Source of the DNA: Qipengyuania vulgaris
Lineage (GTDB): Bacteria > Pseudomonadota > Alphaproteobacteria > Sphingomonadales > Sphingomonadaceae
NCBI GenBank assembly: GCA_000756795.1
Contig: CCSI01000002.1
Location: forward strand, 458,998 to 522,997
Reading direction: 5' to 3'
DNA length: 64,000 nucleotides
Translations under genes and position numbers: made by a program
The notes under the pieces: generated by a model
Told to the model about the DNA's origin: nothing
The model's database searches: none
What the model saw: only the letters and a program-made list of their open reading frames with translations
In this document: positions 54,063 through 61,804 of the stretch, piece after piece
Position numbering within the stretch: the stretch's first letter is position 1
How the letters are laid out: each line of letters starts with the position of its first letter

Positions 54063-55013
54063 TCAGGCGCTGAGGCGCGGCTCGAAACGGCCGTGCTTGC
54101 GGAAGCGCGTCATCCACTTGTCGAGGAACAGGCCGAGCGGCTTGGGCTCGATGCCGAACTTCTCGAAGCCCGGATAATCGCCGCTGGCGACATTGCCCTG
54201 CTTAAGCAGGTTCCACTGGTCGCTGCCCATCGGCGTGCCGGGAAGAGCGGCGAAGGTGGCCGACAGCGCGTCGGGCATCGGCAGGAAGGTGCGCTTGCGG
54301 TGCTGGGCATCGGCGATGCGCTGGTTGATTTCCATCATCGTGAGCGCCTCCGGCCCGCCAAGCTCGTAAGTCTTGCCGCCATGCTTGGCAGGGTTCTCGA
54401 GCGACCGCGCGATAGCTTCAGCCACATCATCGACATAGACCAGCTGCAGCTTCGATTCCGGCGCGAAGACGGGCAGGGCGGGCAGCTTGGAAATTAGGTC
54501 GCCGAACATGTTGAGGAAATTGTCGTCCTTGCCGAAGATGATCGACGGGCGGATAATGGTGGCATTCTTGTAAGCGGCCCTCACGCGCTCTTCGCCGAGG
54601 TATTTAGCGCTGGCGTATTCGTTGACCGTATCCTCGTCCGGCTCTGCCGCAATGGCGCTGACATGAACGAAGCTCGCCGCGCCCGTTTCCTTCGCGGCTT
54701 CGGCCATCCAGCCTGGTGCTTCGCCCATCAATTTGCGCAAATCACCGTCGAAGCTGCCGACAAGGTTCACCACCGCATCCGCACCTTCGATGCTGCGCTC
54801 CACGCTGTGGCGGTCGGTCGCATCCATGCGCGCGAACTGCAACTGGCCGAGATTGGCGAGCGGTTTCAGTTTGAACGCCGCCTGCGGATTCCGACCGCAG
54901 ATGCGCAACCGTGCGCCGCGCGAGAGCAGCGCCTGCGCTACGTAATTGCCGAGGAAACCGGTGCCGCCCATCAGCACTACCATCTTGCCGTTCAACGCGC
55001 CGCTCTTTGCCAT
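54063..55013 (-). CDS. NDUFA9-like NAD(P)H-binding protein (short-chain dehydrogenase superfamily)
   Basis: The 316-residue protein starts with a Rossmann motif (VLMGGTGFLGNYVAQALLSRGARLRICGRNP) and matches the complex I-associated NDUFA9-type extended SDRs of alphaproteobacteria: ADAVVNLVGSF, NEYASAKYLGEERVRAA, TIIRPSIIFGKDDNFLNMF and KTYELGGPEALT. Members bind NAD(P)H and may assist complex I or coenzyme Q metabolism. It is the last core gene before tRNA-Leu. Confidence 0.88.
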   Translation of the reverse strand: MAKSGALNGKMVVLMGGTGFLGNYVAQALLSRGARLRICGRNPQAAFKLKPLANLGQLQFARMDATDRHSVERSIEGADAVVNLVGSFDGDLRKLMGEAPGWMAEAAKETGAASFVHVSAIAAEPDEDTVNEYASAKYLGEERVRAAYKNATIIRPSIIFGKDDNFLNMFGDLISKLPALPVFAPESKLQLVYVDDVAEAIARSLENPAKHGGKTYELGGPEALTMMEINQRIADAQHRKRTFLPMPDALSATFAALPGTPMGSDQWNLLKQGNVASGDYPGFEKFGIEPKPLGLFLDKWMTRFRKHGRFEPRLSA

Positions 55014-55115
55014 CTGTCTCGTCTCGATAATGCGAAAATGGGGAATCGTGGCTGCGCCCTAGCCGCAAGGCGCGCGTCCCCGCAAGCATTCGCCGCGAGA
55101 GAGATGCAATTAGCG

Positions 55116-55144
55116 TTGACAAGGTGCCAGCCCCTTCGCTAGTG
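55116..55144 (+). promoter_or_regulatory. Candidate sigma70 promoter of tRNA-Leu
   Basis: TTGACA at 55116-55121 is followed, after 17 bases, by CTAGTG at 55139-55144 and then, 53 bases on, by the tRNA. The -35 box is perfect; the -10 box is poor. Confidence 0.5.
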
Positions 55145-55197
55145 GCCCGCGCCTACCACGGACGCGGACGCCAATGTTCCGCATCCTCGACAAGTGT

Positions 55198-55284
55198 GCC
55201 CAGATGGCGGAATTGGTAGACGCACCGTCTTCAGGTGGCGGCGCTCGCAAGGGCGTGGAGGTTCGAGTCCTCTTCTGGGCACCA
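55198..55284 (+). tRNA. tRNA-Leu (anticodon CAG)
   Basis: The 87-base sequence folds as a class II tRNA: acceptor GCCCAGA/TCTGGGC, D loop with GGCGGAATTGGTAGACGC, anticodon stem CCGTC/GGCGG with loop TTCAGGT (anticodon CAG), a long variable arm (CGCTCGCAAGGGCG) and the T arm GGAGGTTCGAGTCCTC. Encoded CCA follows the discriminator base A. It is next to an integrase-bearing island and its 3' end is the likely attachment site. Confidence 0.97.
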
Positions 55285-55662
55285 TTTACATATTCGCGGA
55301 ATACCGCGATCGACTAGAAATCACTGAAATTCATAGAGAACTTTAGGTGCGAGCTTCGTTCTCGATCGCCGTGGATTGCATAAATCCGCACGCTGCGGGG
55401 GTTCAGTTTGGGGGTCTTTCTCCAGAGGTCGCTCTCTGGACATGGATCAAGAGTGCTGCGGCGGCATTATTTCAGCCACTTCAGATCCGCGCCGTAGACG
55501 AACTCCTTGAAACACCAAATCAGCAATCGTATAATTAGGCGTCTCCGGCAAATTTGGGCCGAAGGCATGCGTGAACGTCGGAAGGCTGCAGCGCAGCAGG
55601 GGAACCTGCGAAGAACGATAGCGCAAGCTATATGAAGCACGTCTAACTGAAAGGAAAATTTC
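55285..55662. other. Noncoding left edge of the genomic island
   Basis: These 378 bases between tRNA-Leu and the first island gene are poorer in GC than the DNA before the tRNA and hold no credible gene; the short frames here have no ribosome binding site and no coding-like composition. They probably contain the integrase-binding arm and the left attachment junction. I found no second copy of the tRNA 3' end in the window. Confidence 0.4.
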
Positions 55663-56217
55663 ATGCAGCAGCATGATACGCCGAGGTATTCTCCACACCT
55701 ACACTGCGTTTATGACGAAACGTCTCCTGTTGGAGATCTCGGCCGCGGCACGCATTATTCCGTTCTCCAAGCCCTTGCATGGCATTCTAACGCCGGAGAG
55801 ATCCACCAAGAGGCTGTTGCAAAGCAATTTGCAGTGATCTGGGATGAAGATCACGATGAGCGGATAATTCCTTGCGTCGAAGCATTGCTAATGGCTGGCC
55901 TTCTTTATCCAATCTCGATTATCGGCGAGAGAAAAGGGGGTATTACGATCATCCTGAATTCCGAATTTTCTGTTCGCGCCGGTGAAGCTCACAAGAAAGC
56001 GTTTATGGATGATGTAGCGCGGGTCATTGATGAAACTGTCGATTCCGCCTTTGGTGATAACTGGACTATCACGTTCGGCGAAATGACTGATACGCCATCT
56101 TTGGATGCGCCCGGCAAACCCACATTTCACCGTCAACTGATCAACGACGAGCCTGACAAGATCGATACCTACGTTCGAAATATCGACAACTTGTGGGGGA
56201 TAGACGCTTGGAACTAG
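55663..56217 (+). CDS. Island protein of unknown function
   Basis: The 184-residue soluble protein starts MQQHDTPRYSPHLHCVYDE after AAAGGAAAATTTC. It has an acidic to neutral mix, no signal peptide and no membrane span. HYSVLQALAWHSNAGEIHQ suggests a winged-helix-like N-terminal part, but I do not recognise a family. It is the first gene of the island and lies convergent with the integrase gene. Confidence 0.7.
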   Translation: MQQHDTPRYSPHLHCVYDETSPVGDLGRGTHYSVLQALAWHSNAGEIHQEAVAKQFAVIWDEDHDERIIPCVEALLMAGLLYPISIIGERKGGITIILNSEFSVRAGEAHKKAFMDDVARVIDETVDSAFGDNWTITFGEMTDTPSLDAPGKPTFHRQLINDEPDKIDTYVRNIDNLWGIDAWN

Positions 56218-56323
56218 GTCCATCAGCCGATTTGGCCTGACATCCTGCCTCGCCCAGCCTTGGGGAACTAGCGGCGGCAATGAATGCTTCTCCTGAAGTT
56301 GCCGCAGCCAGTTAACCTCAAGA

Positions 56324-57529
56324 TCAAGCAGCGCGCTTTGCTGCACCCCGCAGGCGGTCGAGTTCGTCACTCCACCATTGCATCATCCTGACGCGCTCGT
56401 TCCAATACTGGGTGCGGTTGTAGACCGCTCGCACTGCATTCCCATCCTGGTGTGCAAGAGCGCGTTCGATCGCGTCGGGGTGAAATTCATTGCTTTCGTT
56501 CAGGAGTGAACTTGCTGTTGTGCGAAAGCCATGCGCGGTCATGACACCGCCATAGCCAAGCCGCTTGAGGGCCCCATTGACTGCGTTCTCGGATAATGGT
56601 CGCTTCGGGTTGAAGCTGGGAAACACATACTCGCTGTAGGCGGCAACATCTCGCATGGACTGAATGATTGCGACAGACTGCCGAGATAACGGCACGCGGT
56701 GTTCGCGCCGCATTTTCGTGTCGCCTGCCGGAATCGTCCAAACGGCTTTGTCGAAGTCGAGGTCTTCCCACTTCATGGTGCGGATTTCTCCGGGACGCTG
56801 AAACAAATGAGCGGACAGTTTGAGCGCTGCGTTCGTCGAAGCGTATCCCCCGTAGCTGTCCATCGCCCGAAGAAGGTCTGCGAGAGCGTCGGGCTCAATG
56901 ATAGCAGGATGATGGCGCGTATTCGGAGAAGCCAGTGCGCCAAGTAGCGCCGGTGCTGGGTTGTGCTCCGCGCGACCAGTTATGATCGCATGCTTCATCA
57001 CGCGGTTGACCAAGGAGCGAAGCCGCTTGGCCGTTTCTCTGCGTCCCGAATTCTGCACCTCTTCCAGAACAGAGAGCAACATGGGCGCGGAAATTTCTGA
57101 AACAGGGATGCTGCCAAGCTTGGGTTCGATCAGAGAGAGGAGCCACTCCGTTTTCTTCAGCGTGCTCACGCAGATCGCATTGTCACCGTCATTCGCGCGT
57201 TTCGCGATCAATGACCGCGCGACGGCCGAAAAGGTGTTCTCAGAAGCGACCTTTCTCTCCAGCTTTCTTGTGCGTCGATCTTGGAGTGGATCAATACCAT
57301 CGGCGACCAACGACCGAGCCTCGTCGCGCTTCGTTCGCGCCGACTTGAGGCTCACGTCGGGGAAGGGGCCGAAGCTGATTTTCTTCTTTTCACCTTGGAA
57401 TGAGTAGCGAAGATGCCAACGCTTTGAGCCATTCGGCGAGATTTGGAGATAGAGCCCCCGCTCATCGGACAATTTCCATGGCTTGGACTGCGGCTGTGCA
57501 GCCTCGATTTCCTTGACCGTCAGTGGCAT
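56324..57529 (-). CDS. P4-type tyrosine recombinase (integrase)
   Basis: The 401-residue protein has the DUF4102 N-terminal arm-binding domain (SDERGLYLQISPNGSKRWHLRYSF), the SAM-like core-binding domain, and the catalytic domain with FQRPGEIRTMKWEDLDF (first Arg), TAHGFRTTASSLLNE (HxxR) near residue 335, ALAHQDGNAVRAVYNR (His and Tyr nucleophile). P4-type integrases insert at tRNA genes. Its gene is preceded by an excisionase-like gene that overlaps it by ten bases. It probably moved this island into tRNA-Leu. Confidence 0.95.
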   Translation of the reverse strand: MPLTVKEIEAAQPQSKPWKLSDERGLYLQISPNGSKRWHLRYSFQGEKKKISFGPFPDVSLKSARTKRDEARSLVADGIDPLQDRRTRKLERKVASENTFSAVARSLIAKRANDGDNAICVSTLKKTEWLLSLIEPKLGSIPVSEISAPMLLSVLEEVQNSGRRETAKRLRSLVNRVMKHAIITGRAEHNPAPALLGALASPNTRHHPAIIEPDALADLLRAMDSYGGYASTNAALKLSAHLFQRPGEIRTMKWEDLDFDKAVWTIPAGDTKMRREHRVPLSRQSVAIIQSMRDVAAYSEYVFPSFNPKRPLSENAVNGALKRLGYGGVMTAHGFRTTASSLLNESNEFHPDAIERALAHQDGNAVRAVYNRTQYWNERVRMMQWWSDELDRLRGAAKRAA

Positions 57530-57714
57530 TGCTGCGCTCCAACGTGGACGGCGTTCCGCTGGAGAAGCGCATCGATCGAGTCCGCTGGGATAAGCGTCGA
57601 TCGTCCGAGCTTGACCTTTTGAAGCTCGCCCTCGCGGAGGAGCTTATGGATGGTAGTTTTACCGATGCCGAGCGCCTGTGCGACCTCATCAATTTTATAT
57701 GCTTTCCGATTCAA
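57520..57714 (-). CDS. Excisionase/AlpA-like helix-turn-helix protein
   Basis: The 64-residue protein starts with a TTG preceded by AAGGAAG at good spacing. MNRKAYKIDEVAQALGIGKTTIHKLLREGELQKVKLGRSTLIPADSIDALL is a MerR-like excisionase HTH of about 50 residues. Its 3' end overlaps the integrase start, so the two are one operon. Such proteins direct excision or regulate the integrase. It faces the operator array at 57780-57837. Confidence 0.82.
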   Translation of the reverse strand: MNRKAYKIDEVAQALGIGKTTIHKLLREGELQKVKLGRSTLIPADSIDALLQRNAVHVGAQQCH

Positions 57715-57779
57715 ATTTGACTTCCTTAAGTGCGTTTACGGGCGCGCGCGGTTAGGCGCGTGCATCGGCGATTGCTGAT

Positions 57780-57837
57780 GTGCGTGGAGAATAACACGCA
57801 CGGGAAGAAAGTCAATACGATTGACACGCATGCGTGT
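57780..57837. promoter_or_regulatory. Operator array between the excisionase and the XRE-type regulator
   Basis: Three inverted repeats follow one another in 58 bases: GTGCGTG-8-CACGCAC (57780-57801), GTCAAT-ACG-ATTGAC (57811-57825), and the perfect 14-base palindrome ACACGCATGCGTGT (57824-57837). ACACGCA half-sites recur in the first and third. TTGACA at 57821-57826 could be a -35 box for the rightward gene. The array lies between divergent genes, as expected for an autoregulated element switch. Confidence 0.6.
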
Positions 57838-57856
57838 AGTATGCCATTCACGACCT

Positions 57857-58393
57857 ATGGATGACAGCTATCCCTTTTCTGAATCACCGGCTGCCCGAAT
57901 GCTCGCCGAGGGCTTGGCTCGCGCCAAAGAAGAGCAGGGCTTAAGTGTTCGCCAAATCGGCAAGCTCATGAACTACAAGACGGCGGTCGTCTTAAGCCAT
58001 ATGGCTACCGGACGGGTGGCAATCCCGATCGACCGCGCCGCGGAACTCGCCGACATTCTGAAGATGGACAAGAAGTCCTTTATTTCTGAAGTCTTACGGC
58101 AGAGGCATCCAGAGTTGCCTTGGGGCCTGATAATGCGATCGGGGCAGGATCTGGGCGCGGACAGCCTTGCGCATGAACTCGAAGCTGTGCTCGGCGCACG
58201 CCTCAAGGATCTCAACCGCGAGCAGCGCGCGGTAATGCGAGAGGTCGCCAGCGAGCACGCGCCGCGAAAACGATGGCTCACGGTGCACGAGCTACACGCG
58301 GTCGAAGTTTTGCGGGAGATGCGACCTTCGGTCTCCTCGGATGGATTAAGCGCAGCTGATCTAGCCACCCTTCGCGAGGGCTTGCGCGATTAG
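57857..58393 (+). CDS. Helix-turn-helix (XRE-type) regulator
   Basis: The 178-residue protein has an N-terminal HTH near residues 18 to 68 (GLSVRQIGKLMNYKTAVVLSHMATGRVAIPIDRAAELADILKMDKKSFISEVL), followed by a helical C-terminal half. It is divergent from the excisionase/integrase operon and probably controls it through the repeats at 57780-57837. The ATG at 57857 begins MDDSYPFSES; the frame is open to 57821. Confidence 0.75.
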   Translation: MDDSYPFSESPAARMLAEGLARAKEEQGLSVRQIGKLMNYKTAVVLSHMATGRVAIPIDRAAELADILKMDKKSFISEVLRQRHPELPWGLIMRSGQDLGADSLAHELEAVLGARLKDLNREQRAVMREVASEHAPRKRWLTVHELHAVEVLREMRPSVSSDGLSAADLATLREGLRD

Positions 58394-58507
58394 AGTGCGC
58401 CTGACGATAGCAGAGCGTGCCTATAAACACACGCCTAGGACTTCTTATACGACCAGGGAGCACGTCTCCCCGCACAAGCTTCCATCCATGAGTAAGGTTC
58501 GGGAACA

Positions 58508-59446
58508 TTGAATCCGAAAGCCCCATCGCCTCGGGCCCTTGGTGTCCGTAAAAAGTTTCGTCGCAATCGCAAAGTTGCTTATCGCGTAGGTGAGGTGATC
58601 ACCGACGGGAGCGGTAATATCCTAGAGCGCCCGCTGACAGAGCGACTCATCTGCTTCGGAGATCCAGTCGAACGTCTCTTTGGGCGTTTCGACCAACCCC
58701 GACATTGGGGTGACAATGAGCCAAAGCCGAATGGTTGCGCTATGTGCCCTATCACCATGTTTTGCGCTGAAGTGGTCAAAGAACGGATTGAAAGTTCGGC
58801 GGACCTGCGGTCGCTCTACTATGAGTGGGAAAAGGCGACCGCGAGCATGACCCTAGAAGACAGGCATCGCCATCCATCTTGGAGCGCGTTCGTAGTCCGA
58901 TGCGATGAATGCACGTGGCAAGACGACAATGAACGGCTGCTTCAGGAGAAAGAGGACGCAAAGGTCGCTGTGGTGCTCGCGAAGGCAGCGCGAAAAGCAG
59001 CTGCCACGCGCCGGCGCAATTGCAAACCTCGCGCAGTTCCGAAACGCGTCCAAACTGCAATCCAAGCCTATCGTGACGCGCGTGTTGTGGAATTGCTGGC
59101 GGAGAAAAATGGGGTGAAGCCACCGCTTTGGCTTCGGAATAGATCAGAGAAGCGATGCGTGCTCATTGCCGATGCTTGGTGGGCGCGCGAACTGCTCGAA
59201 AGGGGAAAACAAAAGTCATCGGCGAACGAAGTGCGCAAACTACTAGAGGCTGAGGGTCGGATTGAAGACGGGCCGCCCGTCTCACTTACCAAACGCGTTA
59301 ACGACGCACTTAATCGTGCAGACCAACTCACGGCGGAGGGGAAGTGGCCATTCTTTGATCCTGAGCCCGATCCGTTAGTCCGCGGCCTTCGTGGGCAGAC
59401 AAACCTGCCCCCCGCGGTGGTCCATACCTTGCTTGAGGAATCCTGA
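58508..59446 (+). CDS. Island protein of unknown function with a cysteine cluster
   Basis: The frame has a TTG start at 58508 and encodes up to 312 residues. Its first part has a Cys-rich segment (GCAMCPITMFCAEVV, then VRCDECTW), which could bind a metal or an iron-sulfur cluster; a highly charged helix follows (residues 140 to 175, KEDAKVAVVLAKAARKAAATRRRN). No family is recognised. The start is uncertain because no ATG lies near the beginning. Confidence 0.55.
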   Translation: MNPKAPSPRALGVRKKFRRNRKVAYRVGEVITDGSGNILERPLTERLICFGDPVERLFGRFDQPRHWGDNEPKPNGCAMCPITMFCAEVVKERIESSADLRSLYYEWEKATASMTLEDRHRHPSWSAFVVRCDECTWQDDNERLLQEKEDAKVAVVLAKAARKAAATRRRNCKPRAVPKRVQTAIQAYRDARVVELLAEKNGVKPPLWLRNRSEKRCVLIADAWWARELLERGKQKSSANEVRKLLEAEGRIEDGPPVSLTKRVNDALNRADQLTAEGKWPFFDPEPDPLVRGLRGQTNLPPAVVHTLLEES

Positions 59447-59501
59447 TCTTAAAGCACACAACCCGGCCTGGCCGAGGATGTGAAAGGCCATAACGGAAGT
59501 C

Positions 59502-59590
59502 TCGGACCTTTTTACGGGTCCGATCCTCGTGAAAAACGGACAGGGGTTTTGGACCTATTCACCCGCTTTACGCGGCAAAAACCCCTGTCC
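59502..59590. repeat. Inverted repeats at the start of the noncoding island gap
   Basis: A first hairpin (TCGGACC/GGTCCGA, 59502-59523) is followed by a 13-base perfect inverted repeat (GGACAGGGGTTTT at 59538-59550 with AAAACCCCTGTCC at 59578-59590) around a 27-base centre. Confidence 0.7.
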
Positions 59591-59639
59591 AAAACGAGTT
59601 TCACCCAAACCGCCTTCTATCTATCAGAGTCCATGCCGG

Positions 59640-59880
59640 CCGAAGGCCGGAACGCCGGAGCGTAGCGGAGGCGTTGAGGCAAGCGAGCTGCTGTCATGCG
59701 TCGGGAGCGTAGCGACCAGAGCAATGACGGCTGCGCGCGCAGCATCTGCTGCCGCGCAGCGGTAGCAGGTAGGTTATGTAGTTCATGAGGAAGTGCCCCT
59801 CGCTGCGCGAGGGGCGGTCCCACGCCGTGGGGTTCCAGGTTCGCTACGCTCACCTTCCACCACTCCGGCGTGGGCCTGAT
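59640..59880. repeat. Run of nested palindromes in the island
   Basis: Several perfect or near-perfect palindromes follow in a row: AACGCC/GGCGTT (59651-59675), GTCAT/ATGAC (59693-59728), the 14-base palindrome GCTGCGCGCGCAGC (59730-59743), TGCT-CCGC/GCGG-AGCA (59747-59767), GCCCCTCGC/GCGAGGGGC (59795-59815) and CCCACGCC/GGCGTGGG (59819-59874). No coding frame with support lies here. The remaining bases up to 60151 show no gene or clear signal. Confidence 0.7.
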
Positions 59881-60151
59881 TTTCTGTGGCAGGAGGATCC
59901 GTAGGACCTTGGAGTTTAGAATTCTTATGATTTTGTTTAGCTAATTCGCACCAAATTTTTTCGGCTTCCTAGAACTGCCATTCACCGATCAGCCCAGGGA
60001 ATCGCAGATTCCTGCCAATTTCTAACGCCCGCAATTCAGCATTCTGCTTTAGCGAGTAAAGAAAGTCACGTTACCCGCGACGAAGCCACCCGACACCCGT
60101 TCGAGGTGCTCGTAGACCTAGCTGATCGACAATCACAGCAAGGTCTAACGA

Positions 60152-60676
60152 ATGAAGTTTCATCTCTACGAATGCATCATCCAGCGTAAGGGTCATACAG
60201 CGCGTGCATACGTCGTGGCTCCAACCCAGGACGCGGCGTGGCTTACGGTAATTGATCATGAAGAGGCACTCGGTCTCGACCACGAGGATCTCACACTGAC
60301 GCGGATCGACCACGTCATTGATGACGAGTTGCGTCCCGGTCTCGACGATCTACTCGCAAGCGCCTCGGTCGGCTTCGCGAGTTTTGCAGATCGGTGGATC
60401 GCGCATACAGCTCCGGTCCATCAGCTGAATCTCTATCGCACGATCGACGGCAAGGGCGGCAATGTGTTCGCAATCGCGCCTAACGTTGACGTCGCTGCTT
60501 CGGTGTTTACCAAGGAGCTTCGCATTCGGCGAGGTGAGATACGGATGCTGCGGATCTCTGATGGCATGGCCGACCTCCCAGATGACATGATCTGTAATTT
60601 GCAACGTCTATTGGAGTTTGGTCCCGTCGGGGTTGCTCTCTTCGACACTGACGAACGGCGTTGGTTCGTTATCTAG
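60152..60676 (+). CDS. Island protein of unknown function
   Basis: The 174-residue soluble protein starts MKFHLYECIIQRKGHTARAYVVAPTQDAAWLTVIDHEEALG. The first half and the second half (LNLYRTIDGKGGNVFAIAPNVDVAASVFTKELRI) both have a strand-helix pattern that could be a duplicated small domain. No family, signal or membrane span is seen. It converges with the restriction cassette. Its N-terminal and C-terminal halves being related is only an impression. Confidence 0.7.
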   Translation: MKFHLYECIIQRKGHTARAYVVAPTQDAAWLTVIDHEEALGLDHEDLTLTRIDHVIDDELRPGLDDLLASASVGFASFADRWIAHTAPVHQLNLYRTIDGKGGNVFAIAPNVDVAASVFTKELRIRRGEIRMLRISDGMADLPDDMICNLQRLLEFGPVGVALFDTDERRWFVI

Positions 60677-60763
60677 AGCACCAAACAGGGCTTGCCGAAC
60701 TCAATATGAACTCTCCGTAGTTCGCCCGGAGAATCTGCTGATGCGAGAGGCGTTGGAGAGCAG

Positions 60764-61753
60764 CTAGAAGTTGACGGTTAGACGCATCGAAATAGGGTTC
60801 ATAGCCATCAGCGCCCCTATGTCATTAGAAAGCCCGCTAAGCGGTCTGATAAATGGTTTGCCATTGATGTTCAGGGGGTGTGCGACGCCATTAGCATCGT
60901 AGGCTTCTATCACCTCCTGATAAGTCGAGCTGCCCGCTGCAGCTTGCGCATCGCTCACCGCAACGTCGGGCACATACATCGCTAGAAAACCGGCACGCTG
61001 GAAGTTCCTTATTCTCACCGCATTAGTGAATTCGGCAGCCTGAACAAAGAACCCCGCTCCGACGATGTCGTTACTGTATCCCGAGGCCAGCAGTCGTTCG
61101 CGTGCGTAATTGGACTTAACCGAGATCCAGAGATTGTTAGGTAGGCACAGAGCGACGAAGTCGCCGTAGGACTTGACGCTGTTTCCAGTGACTCGGAAGA
61201 ACTCGCCACCCAGATGTGCTTCCAAAGCTCTGGAAAGGAGGTTCTCCGAGATTTGACCTAGCGCCGAAACGCTCGACTGACTTTCACTACTATCGCGCCC
61301 CCTTGACCAAATTGATCGTGCGATGCGGTCGATAACAGCCTTTGCTCGGATAAAATTGCCACCATCTACCGGCTGCCCCAGCAGGAACTCCGCATTTGCA
61401 ATAGCAATAGTGGAAGACGAGGTGAGGTTGTTGAGCAGCCCAAAAAGCGCCGGATGGCTCTCGAGAATATATCGGACGTGATACTGCACTTGGGCTCGGG
61501 CGGGATTTGCAGGATTGCCTGGGGGAGGCGGAACCAGCTCGCCATGGAAAGCCGCCCGTGCCACGATGTCGAAGGGATTTGCGCAGGTCGTGATCGTATC
61601 GATATCTATGTAGGGCTCATAGGCCCCGTTTGCCGGAAGCCGGCCGAAAAGATACCGGTAGGTCTCTTCAAGGAAATCCGAGGCGAAGACTAGTGTGTTC
61701 GGATCCGCAATGACGACGTTTTGGCCGTCGAATATGAACACTTTGTCTGCCAT
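60764..61753 (-). CDS. Third protein of the McrBC/LlaJI-like cassette, putative PD-(D/E)XK nuclease
   Basis: The 329-residue protein starts at an ATG preceded by CAGGAAAATGAG. I do not recognise its family. A PD-(D/E)XK-like arrangement is visible: E170 in ISENLLSRALEAHL, D198 in KSYGDFVALCL, and S211-V-K213 in NLWISVKSNYARERL, with strand-like sequence around the last two. The rest is mixed alpha/beta with no membrane span. It lies 51 bases after the LlaJI-like gene on the same strand, so it belongs to the same operon. It may be a second nuclease or a specificity subunit. The frame extends upstream to 61798. Confidence 0.65.
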   Translation of the reverse strand: MADKVFIFDGQNVVIADPNTLVFASDFLEETYRYLFGRLPANGAYEPYIDIDTITTCANPFDIVARAAFHGELVPPPPGNPANPARAQVQYHVRYILESHPALFGLLNNLTSSSTIAIANAEFLLGQPVDGGNFIRAKAVIDRIARSIWSRGRDSSESQSSVSALGQISENLLSRALEAHLGGEFFRVTGNSVKSYGDFVALCLPNNLWISVKSNYARERLLASGYSNDIVGAGFFVQAAEFTNAVRIRNFQRAGFLAMYVPDVAVSDAQAAAGSSTYQEVIEAYDANGVAHPLNINGKPFIRPLSGLSNDIGALMAMNPISMRLTVNF

Positions 61754-61804
61754 CTCATTTTCCTGTTTCGCATGCTCGGCGGAGAGACTTCGATGCATTC
61801 GGCG

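Noticed and set aside
55347..55538. Short frame of 63 codons in the left island edge
   Set aside because: No ribosome binding site, and its sequence has no recognisable domain; best left as noncoding attachment region.
59529..59765. Frames of 60 to 80 codons in the palindrome-rich stretch
   Set aside because: Both strands are open only because of the inverted repeats, and residues are dominated by Arg, Ala and Pro without a start signal.
59640..59880. CRISPR array
   Set aside because: The repeats are inverted, differ in sequence and have no regular direct spacing, and no cas gene is present.
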